Below, piece after piece: positions 23,477 to 32,900 of a stretch of 64,000 bases of DNA. Source of the stretch: CAVUAN01 sp963739435 (GTDB lineage Bacteria; Acidobacteriota; Thermoanaerobaculia; UBA5066; Gp7-AA6); contig CAVUAN010000005.1 in the NCBI GenBank assembly GCA_963739435.1, forward strand, positions 252,525-316,524. The letters are read 5' to 3'. Positions within the stretch are counted from its first letter, which is position 1, and every line of letters starts with the position of its first letter. The position numbers and the translations under genes were made by a program. The notes beneath the pieces were generated by a model. It was not told the DNA's origin. It did no database searches and worked only from the letters and a program-made list of their open reading frames with translations.

Positions 23477-26077
23477 ATGCGGTACACATCGCTGCGCCCC
23501 CGTCTGGACCCCCTTTTGCCCCTGGTGGAGAAACCGGGGCGCTACGTGGGTCTCGAGAGGAACGTCACCCGCAAGGACCTGGCGAAGGCCGAGGTCACGC
23601 TCGCTCTCGCCTTCCCTGACACCTACGAGATCGGGATGAGCCACACGGGGTTGAAGATCCTGTACGAGATCGTCAACCGCCGGCCCGACTTCGCCTGCGA
23701 GCGCGTCTACGCCCCCTGGGTCGACCTCGAGGCGAAAATGCGCGAGGCGGGCATCCCCCTCTTTTCGACCGAGTCGTTTGCGCCCGCGGCCGACTTCGAC
23801 GTGCTCGGCTTCTCGCTGCAGGCGGAGCTCAACTACTCGAACATCCTGAACATGCTCGACCTCGCGGGCCTGCCCGTCTGGCAGCGCGACCGCCGCGAAA
23901 CCGATCCCGTCGTTTTGGGCGGCGGCCCCTGCACCGCCAACCCGGAGCCGATCGCCGAGTTCTTCGACGCCTTTTTGGTCGGCGACGCCGAGGAGGCGCT
24001 GCCGCTCTTTCTCGACGCCTACCGCGACGCGCGCCGGCAGGGCCTCTCGCGGCGCGACCTGCTCGCCCACCTCGCATCGATCGACGGGATCTACGTCCCC
24101 TCCTTCTACGACGTCCGGTACGACGCTCAGGGCCGCATCACCGCGATCGATCGCAACGACCCGCGCGCGCCCGAGAGGGCGAAGCGGACGTGGGTCCCCG
24201 TCTTGAAACCCGACTACTACCCCGAAAAGCCGATGGTCCCCTCGGTCGAGATCGTCCAGGACCGTCTGGGCCTCGAGGTCATGCGAGGCTGCACGCAGGG
24301 CTGCCGCTTCTGCCAGGCCGGCTACTGGTACCGCCCGGTGCGGGAGCTCGACCCCGGGGACGTCGCCGACATGACGAAGAAGTTCATCGCGGAGTCGGGC
24401 TGGAGCGAGGTCGGGCTGCTCTCCCTCTCGACGGCGGATTATTCGCAGATCGAGCCTCTCGTGAAATGCCTGGCGCCGCAGCTTTCCGACCGACGGGTTT
24501 CGATCTCTCTGCCTTCGCTGCGGGCCGAGGCCTTCTCCGTGGGTCTTGCCGACGCGGTCTCGGAAGTTCGCAAGTCCGGCTTTACGTTTGCTCCCGAAAC
24601 CGGCTCGGATCGCCTCCGGCGCGTGATCAACAAGACGTTCACGAACGCCGACATGGTCGCCGCGGCCGACGTGGCCTTCTCGCGAGGCTGGGACCTGATC
24701 AAGGTCTACACGATGATCGGACTGCCCACGGAGACCGGGCCCGACCTCGACGAGCTCGTGACGCTCGTCAAGGACATCCTGGCGCAGGGTAAGAAGCACG
24801 GCCGCAAGGACGTCAACGTCTCCGTGGGGTCCTTCGTGCCGAAGTCCTGGACGCCCTTCCAGTGGGCCCCGTTCGATAGCGTCGAGACGCTCGAGAGAAA
24901 GCTCACGTATCTCAAGGAGCGCTTCCGCTTCCTGCGCGGCGCGAAGATGAAGTGGCACGAGCCCCGCGAAGCCGAGATCGAGTGCACCCTCTCGCGCGGC
25001 GACCGGCGCATGGGCCGGATCCTCCACACGGCCTGGAAGTCCGGCGTGCGGTTCGACGGCTGGACCGAGCACTTCCGCTACGACCTCTGGATGAAGGCCT
25101 TCGAAGCGGAAGGCATCCCGAAGGAGTCGTACCTGCGCGCCTACGACCTCGACGAGATCCTGCCCTGGGACGTCCTCGACGTTTCGATCAAGAAGCGCTG
25201 GCTGCAGATCGAGCTCATCAAGGCAAAGAAGGAGATGCGCACGGAGGACTGCAAGTGGGGCCACTGCTACGCCTGCGGTGTCCCGGGCAACGGAACGGAC
25301 ACGGTCCTGGCGAAGGCGATGCCGGGCTCCTTGCCGACCTTCGACTCAGCCGTTCCCGTGCCCGAGGACCCTGCTTCCTATCGCGACGTCGCCAAGGGCG
25401 CGGCTTACCGGCAGAAGGCCATGCCGGATCTCGCCCCCGCCGTTCGAATCCGCGGCAACCAGGGCACCCAGGTCTTCCGTCATCGCGTGACGTTTGCGAA
25501 GACCGGCGACGCGCGGTTCCTCTCCCACCGCAACACGATGGACGTCTTCGAGCGAGCGATCCGGGCCGCGGGCCTGCCCGCTCGCTACTCGGAGGGCTTC
25601 AATCCCCACATGAAGCTCTCGATGGGGCCGGCGCTGCCGCTCGGCCTCGAGAGCCTGCACGAGGTCTTCGACGTCGAGGGCCGCTCGCCCTTTCCCGACG
25701 TCGCGGCAGCGGAGATCGGCTCGAAGCTTCCGGCCGGAATCGACGTCCTCGAGGTGCGCCTCCTCGCAGCGGGCGAGCCCGCGCTGTCCAAGGCCGTCAA
25801 GACAGCCCGGTACGCCGTCCTTCTCGACTCGCCCGAGCACATCGGCCGCGCGAGCGACGCGCTCGCCAACGGCTGGCGCGAGGCGATGCCGGCCCTGAAG
25901 GCACTCTCGCTGGAGACCGGCGCCGACGGCGGCTCGCGCCTGCTCTTCGAAGTGAATCTCGACCAGTCGAATGGTCCGACGACGACGCCGAAAAAGGTCC
26001 TCGAAGCGCTGCTCTTACTGCCGCCACCCGAACAGGCGTCGCTCTCGGTGACCCGCGAAGCCACCGTCCTCGGCTGA
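23477..26077 (+). CDS. Radical SAM protein fused to DUF2344 (TIGR03960 type)
   Basis: 866 residues. An N-terminal B12-binding-like Rossmann region (~30-250) includes FPDTYEIGMSHTGLKILYEI and PVVLGGGPCTANPEPIAEFF. The radical SAM core follows, with its cluster motif in RGCTQGCRFCQAGYWYRP (~273-290) and FAPETGSDRLRRVINKT. After a cysteine pair (CYACGV), the C-terminal third from ~660 is a DUF2344 domain with FLSHRNTMDVFERAIRAAG and YSEGFNPHMKLSMGPALPLG. The fused form is widespread, but its reaction is not established; RNA or ribosome modification has been suggested. The stop overlaps the next start as TGATG. Confidence 0.88.
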   Translation: MRYTSLRPRLDPLLPLVEKPGRYVGLERNVTRKDLAKAEVTLALAFPDTYEIGMSHTGLKILYEIVNRRPDFACERVYAPWVDLEAKMREAGIPLFSTESFAPAADFDVLGFSLQAELNYSNILNMLDLAGLPVWQRDRRETDPVVLGGGPCTANPEPIAEFFDAFLVGDAEEALPLFLDAYRDARRQGLSRRDLLAHLASIDGIYVPSFYDVRYDAQGRITAIDRNDPRAPERAKRTWVPVLKPDYYPEKPMVPSVEIVQDRLGLEVMRGCTQGCRFCQAGYWYRPVRELDPGDVADMTKKFIAESGWSEVGLLSLSTADYSQIEPLVKCLAPQLSDRRVSISLPSLRAEAFSVGLADAVSEVRKSGFTFAPETGSDRLRRVINKTFTNADMVAAADVAFSRGWDLIKVYTMIGLPTETGPDLDELVTLVKDILAQGKKHGRKDVNVSVGSFVPKSWTPFQWAPFDSVETLERKLTYLKERFRFLRGAKMKWHEPREAEIECTLSRGDRRMGRILHTAWKSGVRFDGWTEHFRYDLWMKAFEAEGIPKESYLRAYDLDEILPWDVLDVSIKKRWLQIELIKAKKEMRTEDCKWGHCYACGVPGNGTDTVLAKAMPGSLPTFDSAVPVPEDPASYRDVAKGAAYRQKAMPDLAPAVRIRGNQGTQVFRHRVTFAKTGDARFLSHRNTMDVFERAIRAAGLPARYSEGFNPHMKLSMGPALPLGLESLHEVFDVEGRSPFPDVAAAEIGSKLPAGIDVLEVRLLAAGEPALSKAVKTARYAVLLDSPEHIGRASDALANGWREAMPALKALSLETGADGGSRLLFEVNLDQSNGPTTTPKKVLEALLLLPPPEQASLSVTREATVLG

Positions 26078-26454
26078 TGCCCTACCGCGTCACGGTCACC
26101 GCCCGCTTCGAGGCGGCCCACAACCTGATCGACTACGAAGGCGGCCCCGAGCCGCTCCACGGCCACTCGTACCGGGTCGAAGCCGTCCTCGAATCCGAAA
26201 AGCTGCAGCAGTACGACGTCGCGGTCGACTTCGTGCCGGCAAAGAAGGCGCTCGAGGCCCTCGCCAGGCAATTCGACTACCGGTACATCAACGAGCACCC
26301 GGACTTCTTGGGCCGCAACACATCGGCGGAAAACCTCGCGCGCTGGTTCAACGACCGCCTCGAAATCTCGGGAGCGCTCGGCCACGCGCGAGTCGTCGAG
26401 GTCACCGTCTGGGAGGGCCCCGAGAACCGGGCCACGTACGCTCCGACTGCCTAG
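26077..26454 (+). CDS. 6-pyruvoyl-tetrahydropterin synthase family enzyme, PTPS-III-like
   Basis: 125 residues starting within TGATG of the radical SAM stop. Zinc ligands are visible in FEAAHNL (~10-16) and LHGHSYRVE (~28-36). The family's usual catalytic Cys four residues before HGH is absent. A Glu sits three residues before it, giving EPLHGH. That Glu-x-Leu-His-Gly-His arrangement is the signature described for PTPS-III enzymes, which can replace FolB by cleaving dihydroneopterin triphosphate to the folate precursor 6-hydroxymethyl-dihydropterin. A QueD role in queuosine synthesis is therefore less likely. Position beside a radical SAM gene is suggestive but not decisive. Confidence 0.78.
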   Translation: MPYRVTVTARFEAAHNLIDYEGGPEPLHGHSYRVEAVLESEKLQQYDVAVDFVPAKKALEALARQFDYRYINEHPDFLGRNTSAENLARWFNDRLEISGALGHARVVEVTVWEGPENRATYAPTA

Positions 26455-28721
26455 TCGCGCTGGGTCGGGGCCGCACCGGCCATGAGGCGCAAGCCCTCCA
26501 GGATCTCCGGAGTCCGGCTGCTCGCTCCCACGGCGGCGCGGGCCGCCGCGTACTCGATCCGTCGGTTGGAGTCCGTCGCAATCGGAATGCCTCGCCGGGC
26601 AGCCTCCTCGGACACGCGTCGCGCGGCCCCCTCATCGAGCAGGAGGAGCCTGGCGATATCGGACAGGGGCCGACTGTCGAAAGCCTCGAGCGCCGAGAGG
26701 TGTTTGGCCATCTGCGGGTCGCGCCCGAGGCTCTCGAGGGCGGCGGCATCGAGCGAAAGCTTCGCCGGCGAGGCAAGCAGGTATCCCTGGTCGGAGAGCC
26801 GCCAGAGCGCGACGTGCGGGAAGACAGCCGAGAGTGTGGCGATCGACGAGGCCACGTCCTCCGGCGCCACATGGTGGAGCGGCACCCACTGCTCGAAGAC
26901 TCCATCCGGCGTCAGCCTCCGGCGCACGACCTCGTAGAACTCCCGGCTGTAGAGGCTGCCCGCTCCAGAAAACCAGGCCGAGTTGACCTGCGTCGCAATG
27001 ACATCGAACCTCTCGGGAGACCGCAGGAGCAGGTTGCGGCCGTCCTCCAGAACGAAGGAAACCCCGGGCCTCGAAAAAAGTCCGCCGCTGACCCTCCCGA
27101 AGAAGCGGCGTGACGCCTCGCCGATGCCGGGCGCGATGTCGGCGACGACGACGCGTCCCGCTCCCGAGGCGGCGACGACCTCGGCGCTCTGTCCCGTTCC
27201 GAGGCCGATCACGAGGGCGGAGGCCGGCTTCGCGCGGTGCACGGCGGGAAGAAGGCCGAGCAGAACCTGGGCTGCCTGGTTCTCTCCATCCTCGCCCTGG
27301 AACTTTCCGTCCGAAAGCAGCACGCGCACGGGAGCGCTGGAGGCCTTCCGCGGCGGGTTCTCGACGACGGTGGTCATGCCGCCGGAGAGGTCTTCGTGAA
27401 GAAACAGCAGGCGCGACGCCGGCCCGACGGATGCCTCGCGAAACGAGACGTGCAGTCCCGACGTCAGAGCCAGGAGATCCCATCGGGGCCAGAACACGAT
27501 GCCAAGCGCCGCGCCGAGGCTCGCCAGGGTGAGCCCGGCCACGCGCCCGCGCCTGCCCGACCCCTCGCTGCCCGGCCACGCCACGATGCCAGCGGCCAAA
27601 ACGAGCGCCACGGCCAGGCACCGTGCAGCGCCGCTCGAACCGAACGCCGGCAGCAGCCAGAGGCCTGTCGCAAGCGCCCCCGCCGCGCAACCCATGGCGT
27701 TCCAGGCCGCCAGTCCCCCCACGGCTCCTTCGGCGCCCTCGCGAGGAAAAGCCGCGAGCCGGAACGTCAGCGGATAGAGCATCCCGAGCAGCGCCGCGGG
27801 GGGCCCGATCAGGGCAAGGGCGAGCGTAAACCGAAGCAGCTCGGCCGGGCCGAAGCTCGCAATGCTCGGACCCCATCGCAAGAGGATCCCGGGCGCTGCG
27901 TCCCATCCGGCGAAGGTCAGGGCGAGGGCGCCGCTCGCGGCGAGCAGAACCGCTCCGTAGAGGCCGCGCGGCAGCGGCCGATCGGGGCGGAACCGCGCAA
28001 CCGTCCAGCTGCCGGCGAAGAGGGCCGCCAGCACGGCCGCGAGCATCGCGCCAAACGCGAACGCCGAGCCCCCGAGCACCGCACCCATCAGATGCACCCA
28101 GAGCACTTCGAGAACGAGCAGAACGAAGCCGGAGAAGAATGCGAGCGCGCTCAGAAATCGCGGTGCCCGGCCCGAGGGCCTGGGAGCGTGGACCCGTGGG
28201 GCGCTCCTGTTGGCCAGCACGAGGGTGAACGCACAGAGGGCAAGGTCCATGCCGCCAGCCAGAGCCGCGCTTTTCGTCAGGCCGATCGCAGGGAAGAGCA
28301 CGTACGGGGCAGCGGCAGCCGCCAGGGCTGCGCCGAGCAGGTTCCACGCATAGAACCGGGCCAGGAGAGCATTGCCGTCGGCGCGAAAGCGCTCCAGCTC
28401 TCCCACGATCGCAGGCCACGCGGCGCCAGCCGCCGCAGCGGGAACGTAGAGCCAGAGGAGGGCCACCGCGAACCGTCCGGCCAGGAGAGCGGCCGGCTGC
28501 GAGCCCAGGGCCGCGGCCAGCGCGGCACTCCATGGCTGCAGCTCGCGAAAGAAGAAGCCCAGGCCGAGCGACCAGGCGCCCGCGATGCCGGCGCAGAGTC
28601 CGAAAACGGCGAGGGGGCGCCGCGCGCGGGAGGCCAAGACCCCGCCAAGAAGCGATCCGGCCGCCAGGGCGAGAAAGTACACGGCGACGACGAGGGCCGG
28701 CGCGGCCCTGGCCCCGACCAC
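26451..28721 (-). CDS. Polytopic membrane protein fused to a spermidine-synthase-like domain
   Basis: 756 residues from GTG 28721. The first ~420 residues hold many transmembrane helices. The C-terminal part has the Rossmann fold of spermidine synthases: LVIGLGTGQSAEVVAASGAG (~492-511), then VLEDGRNLLLRSPERFDVIA and EFYEVVRRRLTPDGVFEQWV. The family uses such fusions with no proven reaction; polyamine or methyl transfer is inferred. The start is odd. In-frame sequence continues to about 28815 and encodes another hydrophobic helix (LLLAFALSGATALLFEQVGE) expected for the family. No ATG, GTG or TTG lies there; only CTG 28796 is available. The extension abuts the typA stop. Confidence 0.8.
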   Translation of the reverse strand: MVGARAAPALVVAVYFLALAAGSLLGGVLASRARRPLAVFGLCAGIAGAWSLGLGFFFRELQPWSAALAAALGSQPAALLAGRFAVALLWLYVPAAAAGAAWPAIVGELERFRADGNALLARFYAWNLLGAALAAAAAPYVLFPAIGLTKSAALAGGMDLALCAFTLVLANRSAPRVHAPRPSGRAPRFLSALAFFSGFVLLVLEVLWVHLMGAVLGGSAFAFGAMLAAVLAALFAGSWTVARFRPDRPLPRGLYGAVLLAASGALALTFAGWDAAPGILLRWGPSIASFGPAELLRFTLALALIGPPAALLGMLYPLTFRLAAFPREGAEGAVGGLAAWNAMGCAAGALATGLWLLPAFGSSGAARCLAVALVLAAGIVAWPGSEGSGRRGRVAGLTLASLGAALGIVFWPRWDLLALTSGLHVSFREASVGPASRLLFLHEDLSGGMTTVVENPPRKASSAPVRVLLSDGKFQGEDGENQAAQVLLGLLPAVHRAKPASALVIGLGTGQSAEVVAASGAGRVVVADIAPGIGEASRRFFGRVSGGLFSRPGVSFVLEDGRNLLLRSPERFDVIATQVNSAWFSGAGSLYSREFYEVVRRRLTPDGVFEQWVPLHHVAPEDVASSIATLSAVFPHVALWRLSDQGYLLASPAKLSLDAAALESLGRDPQMAKHLSALEAFDSRPLSDIARLLLLDEGAARRVSEEAARRGIPIATDSNRRIEYAAARAAVGASSRTPEILEGLRLMAGAAPTQRD

Positions 28722-28827
28722 CGTCGAGAGAAGCTTTTCGCCGACCTGCTCGAAGAGAAGCGCCGTCGCTCCCGAGAGCGCAAACGCGAGAAGCAGGAAC
28801 CCGCCGCGCGAGGAGGGCGTTTCTTCC

Positions 28828-30675
28828 CTAACGGCCCTTCTCCGACACCCGCCGGCGGCTGTGGTCGAGGATGCGCTTGCGGACGCGCACGGCCGAGGGC
28901 GTCACCTCGAGCAGCTCGTCGTCGTTGATCCACTCGATTGCCTGCTCGATGTTCAGTTCGCGCGGAGGGGTCAGCTTGATGGCCATGTCCGATGTCGAGG
29001 CGCGCATGTTCGTCAGGTGCTTCCTCTCGCACGGCTGGATGACCATGTCGCCCTCCTTGATCTGCTCGCCCACGATCTGCCCGGCGTAGACCTTCTCCAT
29101 GGGCTTGACGAAAAAGGAGCCGCGGTCGGCCAGGCGGTCGAGAGCGTAGGCCGTCACGTCCCCGCCCTCCTTGGCGATCATCGCCCCCTTGGTCCGGTTG
29201 GGCAACGGGCCCTTGTGCGGGCCGTACTGGTCGAAGAGGTGGTTGAGCAACCCCGTGCCCTTGGTCAACGTCAGGAACTCGAGGCGAAACCCCAGCAGGC
29301 CGCGAGAGGGGATCGTGAACTCGATGCGCGTGCGGTCGCCGTGCTTGCCAAGATGCTTCAACTCTCCCTTGCGCTCACCCACGGCGGCGATGACGGGGCC
29401 CGTGAACTCGTCGGCGCAGTCGATGACGAGCTCCTCGTAGGGCTCGAGCAGCTGCCCGTTCTCGCCCCGGTGCAGGATCACCTGGGGCCGGCCCAGGGCA
29501 AACTCGTAGCTCTCGCGGCGCATCGTCTCGGCCAGGATCGCCAGCGACAGCTCCCCGCGCCCCAGCACCTCGAAGGCGTCGGGAGAACCCGTCTTCTGCA
29601 TCCTCAAGCCGACGTTGCGTTCGAGCTCCTTTTCGAGGCGCTCGAGCAGGTGGCGGCTGGTCACGTACTTCCCGGAGAGACCCGACATCGGCGAGTCGTT
29701 GACGCGGAACTCCATGGAGAGCGTGGGCTCGTCGACTCGGATTCCGGGCAGGGGGTTGGGGTCCACGAGATCGAGGATCGTGTCGCTGATCTCGATGTCG
29801 GGGAATCCGGAGATCATCACGATGTCGCCGGCCGATGCCGCCTCAACCTCCACCCGCTCGATCCCTTCGAACATGTAGATCTTGCCGGCTTTCCCCTTCT
29901 CGACGATCGTGCCGTCGGGCCGCACGGCGGCAAGCTCGGTCTGGCGCGTGAGGCTGCCCGAGAAGAGCCTGCCGATCGCGAGCCGCCCGAGGTAGTCCGA
30001 GTAGTCGATGTTGGCCACGATCATCTTGAAGGGCAGGTCACCCACGCTCGGCGCGGGGATGTGCGTCAGGATCGTGTCCAGAAGCGGCTTCAGGTCTCCC
30101 GAGGTGGCCTTCGGGTCCTTGGAGGCAAAGCCGAGGCGGCCCGCGCCGTAGAGGACCTCGAACTCGAGGTGTTCCTCCTCGGTCGCCAGAGACAGGAACA
30201 GGTCGTGGATCTCCTCTTCCACCTCCGCGACCCGAGCATCGGCCCGGTCGATCTTGTTGATCAGAACGATCGGGCGCTTGCCCCCCTCCAGGGCCTTCTT
30301 GAGCACGAACCGCGTCTGCGGCAGCGGCCCCTCCGAGGCGTCCACGAGCAACAGCACGCCCTCGACCATCGTCAGGATCCGCTCCACCTCCGAGCCGAAG
30401 TCGCGGTGGCCCGGCGTGTCCACGATGTTGATGATCACGTCCCGATAGCGGATCGCCGTGTTCTTGGCGAGGATCGTGATCCCGCGCTCCTTCTCGAGCT
30501 CGCCGGAGTCCATGACGAGCTCCTCCACGTGCTGGCCGACCCGGAACGTGCCGCACTGGTTCAGAAGCGCGTCCACGAGGGTGGTCTTGCCGTGGTCCAC
30601 ATGGGCCACGATGGCGATGGCCCGCCGGTCGGCGCGCGAGCCGGTGGCGGGGGTCTGGAGCTGCGGAGCGGTCAT
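28828..30675 (-). CDS. typA: Translational GTPase TypA/BipA
   Basis: 615 residues, normal for the family. G-motifs are AHVDHGKTTLVDAL (~25-38), the switch region ERGITILAKNTAI, VDTPGHRDFG and INKIDRADA. The C-terminal half has the BipA-specific domain with EPYEELVIDCADEFTGPVI and KGAMIAKEGGDVTAYALDRL. It binds ribosomes in a GTP-dependent way and helps 50S assembly and growth under stress. It is transcribed divergently from the S9 peptidase and sits directly upstream of the membrane/spermidine-synthase-like gene. Confidence 0.97.
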   Translation of the reverse strand: MTAPQLQTPATGSRADRRAIAIVAHVDHGKTTLVDALLNQCGTFRVGQHVEELVMDSGELEKERGITILAKNTAIRYRDVIINIVDTPGHRDFGSEVERILTMVEGVLLLVDASEGPLPQTRFVLKKALEGGKRPIVLINKIDRADARVAEVEEEIHDLFLSLATEEEHLEFEVLYGAGRLGFASKDPKATSGDLKPLLDTILTHIPAPSVGDLPFKMIVANIDYSDYLGRLAIGRLFSGSLTRQTELAAVRPDGTIVEKGKAGKIYMFEGIERVEVEAASAGDIVMISGFPDIEISDTILDLVDPNPLPGIRVDEPTLSMEFRVNDSPMSGLSGKYVTSRHLLERLEKELERNVGLRMQKTGSPDAFEVLGRGELSLAILAETMRRESYEFALGRPQVILHRGENGQLLEPYEELVIDCADEFTGPVIAAVGERKGELKHLGKHGDRTRIEFTIPSRGLLGFRLEFLTLTKGTGLLNHLFDQYGPHKGPLPNRTKGAMIAKEGGDVTAYALDRLADRGSFFVKPMEKVYAGQIVGEQIKEGDMVIQPCERKHLTNMRASTSDMAIKLTPPRELNIEQAIEWINDDELLEVTPSAVRVRKRILDHSRRRVSEKGR

Positions 30676-30750
30676 GGCGAACCGCGAAGCCTACACCGAG
30701 TGGGCATCCATTGCCACCGACTGCGGAATAATGCGCCGCCAGGAGAAGCC

Positions 30751-32862
30751 ATGATGCGTCGCACAACGCTTGCCTCAGCCTCGCTCGCCCTGTCCCTGGC
30801 GCTCGCTCCATTTGCCGCCGAATCACAGCAGCCGCGCGGCTCCTTCTCGCTCGAGCAGGTCCTGTCGGCGCCCTTCCCGTCCGACCTGACGGCCTCACCG
30901 TCGGGTGGAACGATCGCGTGGGTCGCCAACGCGCGCGGCGTTCGCAACGTCTGGGTAGCCGAGCTGCCCGACCGCAAGGGGCGGCCGGTGACCTCGTACA
31001 CGGAGGACGACGGCCAGGAGATTGGGGACCTGTCTTTTACGCCCGACGGGAAGTCGATCGTGTTCGTGCGGGGGGGCGACGCCAACCGCAAGGGCGAGAT
31101 TCCCAACCCGCAGACCAAACCCGACGGCGCCGAGCAGGCTGTCTTCGTCGTCAACCTGTCCGGCGGCCCGCCGCGCAAACTCGCCGAGGGGCACTCGGCG
31201 GCCGTTTCGCCGAAGGGCGATCGCGTGGCCTTCGTGCAGAAAGACCAGGTCTGGTGGGTGCCTCTCGAGGGCAGCGAGAAAGCGACACAAACCTTCAAGT
31301 CCCGCGGCGACGCCGCCCAGATTGCCTGGTCGCCCGACGGCTCGCGTCTCGCCTTCGCCAGCCGCCGGGGCGACCACGGATTCATCGGTGTCTTCGACCT
31401 CGCGACGCGGGCGGTCCGGTACATGGACCCCTCGACGGACCGCGACGCCGGGCCTGTCTGGTCTCCAGACGGCAAGCGCGTCGTGTACCTGCGCATCCCA
31501 TCTTCTCGGGAACTACAGTCCTTCCGGCCGCACCGCGAGGGCGATCCCTGGTCGATCCGCATCGCCGACGCGTCGACGGGCGAGACACGCGAAGTCTTTC
31601 GCGCCGAGCGCGGCCGCGGCAGCGTCTTCCGCAATGTCGTGGCCGAAAGGCAGCTTGTCTGGGCCGACGGCGACCGGCTCGTCTTCCCGTGGGAACGGGA
31701 TGGCTGGACGCACCTCTACGCCCTTTCGGCCTCCGGCGGCGCGCCGCTCCTGCTCACGCCCGGTGAGTTCGAGGTGGAATACGTCGCCTCGTCGCCCGAC
31801 GGAAAGCGAATCGTCTTCAACTCCAACCAGGGCGACGTCGATCGGCGCCATCTCTGGAGCGTGTCACCCGCCGGAGGCCGGCCAACGCCGCTGACCTCGG
31901 GCCCCGGCATCGAGTGGTCCCCGAAAATCGCGGGAGACGGGGCGATCTTCTTTCTGCGCTCCGACGCGAGGCGACATCCCACGCCGGCCTTCCTCGGCCC
32001 GGACGGCCGAGCGGTCGATCTCGCACAAGGCTCCGTGCCGGCCGACTTCCCCGCTGCCGCGCTCGCCGCGCCCGAACCCGTCATCCTGACGGCGGCCGAC
32101 GGAATGCAGATCCACGCGCAGCTCTTCAAGCCTCCGGACCTCAAGTCGGGCGAGCGCCGGCCGGCTGCGATCTTCTTCCACGGCGGATCGAGAAGGCAGA
32201 TGCTCCTCGGCTGGCACTACAACTACTACTACCGCAACGCGTACGCCTTCAACCAGTACCTGGCGAGCCGCGGCTACATCGTCCTGTCCGTGAACTACCG
32301 GAGCGGAATCGGCTATGGCATGGAGTTTCGCGAGGCGCTCGAGTACGGAGCCGTGGGCGCCTCGGAGTTCAACGACGTCCTGGGCGCCGGGCGGTATCTT
32401 GCGTCGAGGCCCGACGTGGATGCTTCCCGCATCGGCCTCTGGGGCGGCTCCTACGGCGGCTACCTGACGGCCCTCGGGCTCGCGCGCGCCTCGGACCTCT
32501 TCGCGGCCGGGGTCGACATGCACGGCGTGCACGATTGGAACGAGGTCATCCAGAACTTCGAGCCGGCCTACCAGCCCGAGAAGCACCAGGCCGTCGCGCG
32601 CCTCGCCTTCGAGTCTTCGCCGATGAACTTCGTCAAGAGCTGGCGCTCGCCCGTGCTCTTGATCCACGGCGACGACGACCGCAACGTGCCGTTTGCCCAG
32701 AGCGTCATGCTGGCCGAGGCCCTGCGCGCCCAGGGCGTCGACTTCGAGGAGCTCGTCTTTCCCGACGAGATCCACGACCTCCTCGTCCATGCCCACTGGC
32801 TCGCCGCCTACAAAGCCGGCGCCGACTTCTTCGACCGCAAGCTTACGAAGGCGAAGCCGTAG
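30751..32862 (+). CDS. Secreted S9 family prolyl oligopeptidase-like peptidase
   Basis: 703 residues from ATG 30751 with Shine-Dalgarno CAGGAGAAG. A signal peptide of ~25 residues precedes a WD/PD40-type beta-propeller (~35-420) with repeated WSPDGSRLAFAS and SPDGKRIVF units. The C-terminal hydrolase domain carries the Ser in GLWGGSYGGYLTAL (~563-576), the Asp in IHGDDDRNVPF (~640) and the His in FPDEIHDLLVH (~675). It should cleave short peptides after proline or similar residues in the periplasm. It is divergent from typA and upstream of recQ. Confidence 0.92.
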   Translation: MMRRTTLASASLALSLALAPFAAESQQPRGSFSLEQVLSAPFPSDLTASPSGGTIAWVANARGVRNVWVAELPDRKGRPVTSYTEDDGQEIGDLSFTPDGKSIVFVRGGDANRKGEIPNPQTKPDGAEQAVFVVNLSGGPPRKLAEGHSAAVSPKGDRVAFVQKDQVWWVPLEGSEKATQTFKSRGDAAQIAWSPDGSRLAFASRRGDHGFIGVFDLATRAVRYMDPSTDRDAGPVWSPDGKRVVYLRIPSSRELQSFRPHREGDPWSIRIADASTGETREVFRAERGRGSVFRNVVAERQLVWADGDRLVFPWERDGWTHLYALSASGGAPLLLTPGEFEVEYVASSPDGKRIVFNSNQGDVDRRHLWSVSPAGGRPTPLTSGPGIEWSPKIAGDGAIFFLRSDARRHPTPAFLGPDGRAVDLAQGSVPADFPAAALAAPEPVILTAADGMQIHAQLFKPPDLKSGERRPAAIFFHGGSRRQMLLGWHYNYYYRNAYAFNQYLASRGYIVLSVNYRSGIGYGMEFREALEYGAVGASEFNDVLGAGRYLASRPDVDASRIGLWGGSYGGYLTALGLARASDLFAAGVDMHGVHDWNEVIQNFEPAYQPEKHQAVARLAFESSPMNFVKSWRSPVLLIHGDDDRNVPFAQSVMLAEALRAQGVDFEELVFPDEIHDLLVHAHWLAAYKAGADFFDRKLTKAKP

Positions 32863-32900
32863 CGTCGACAAGGCTCGTGACAAGGTATGAATAGGGTCGG

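Noticed and set aside
27237..30750. Very long open frames on the plus strand opposite the spermidine-synthase-like and typA genes
   Set aside because: They are antisense shadows of strongly conserved minus-strand genes; high GC removes stops. The peptides show no domain.
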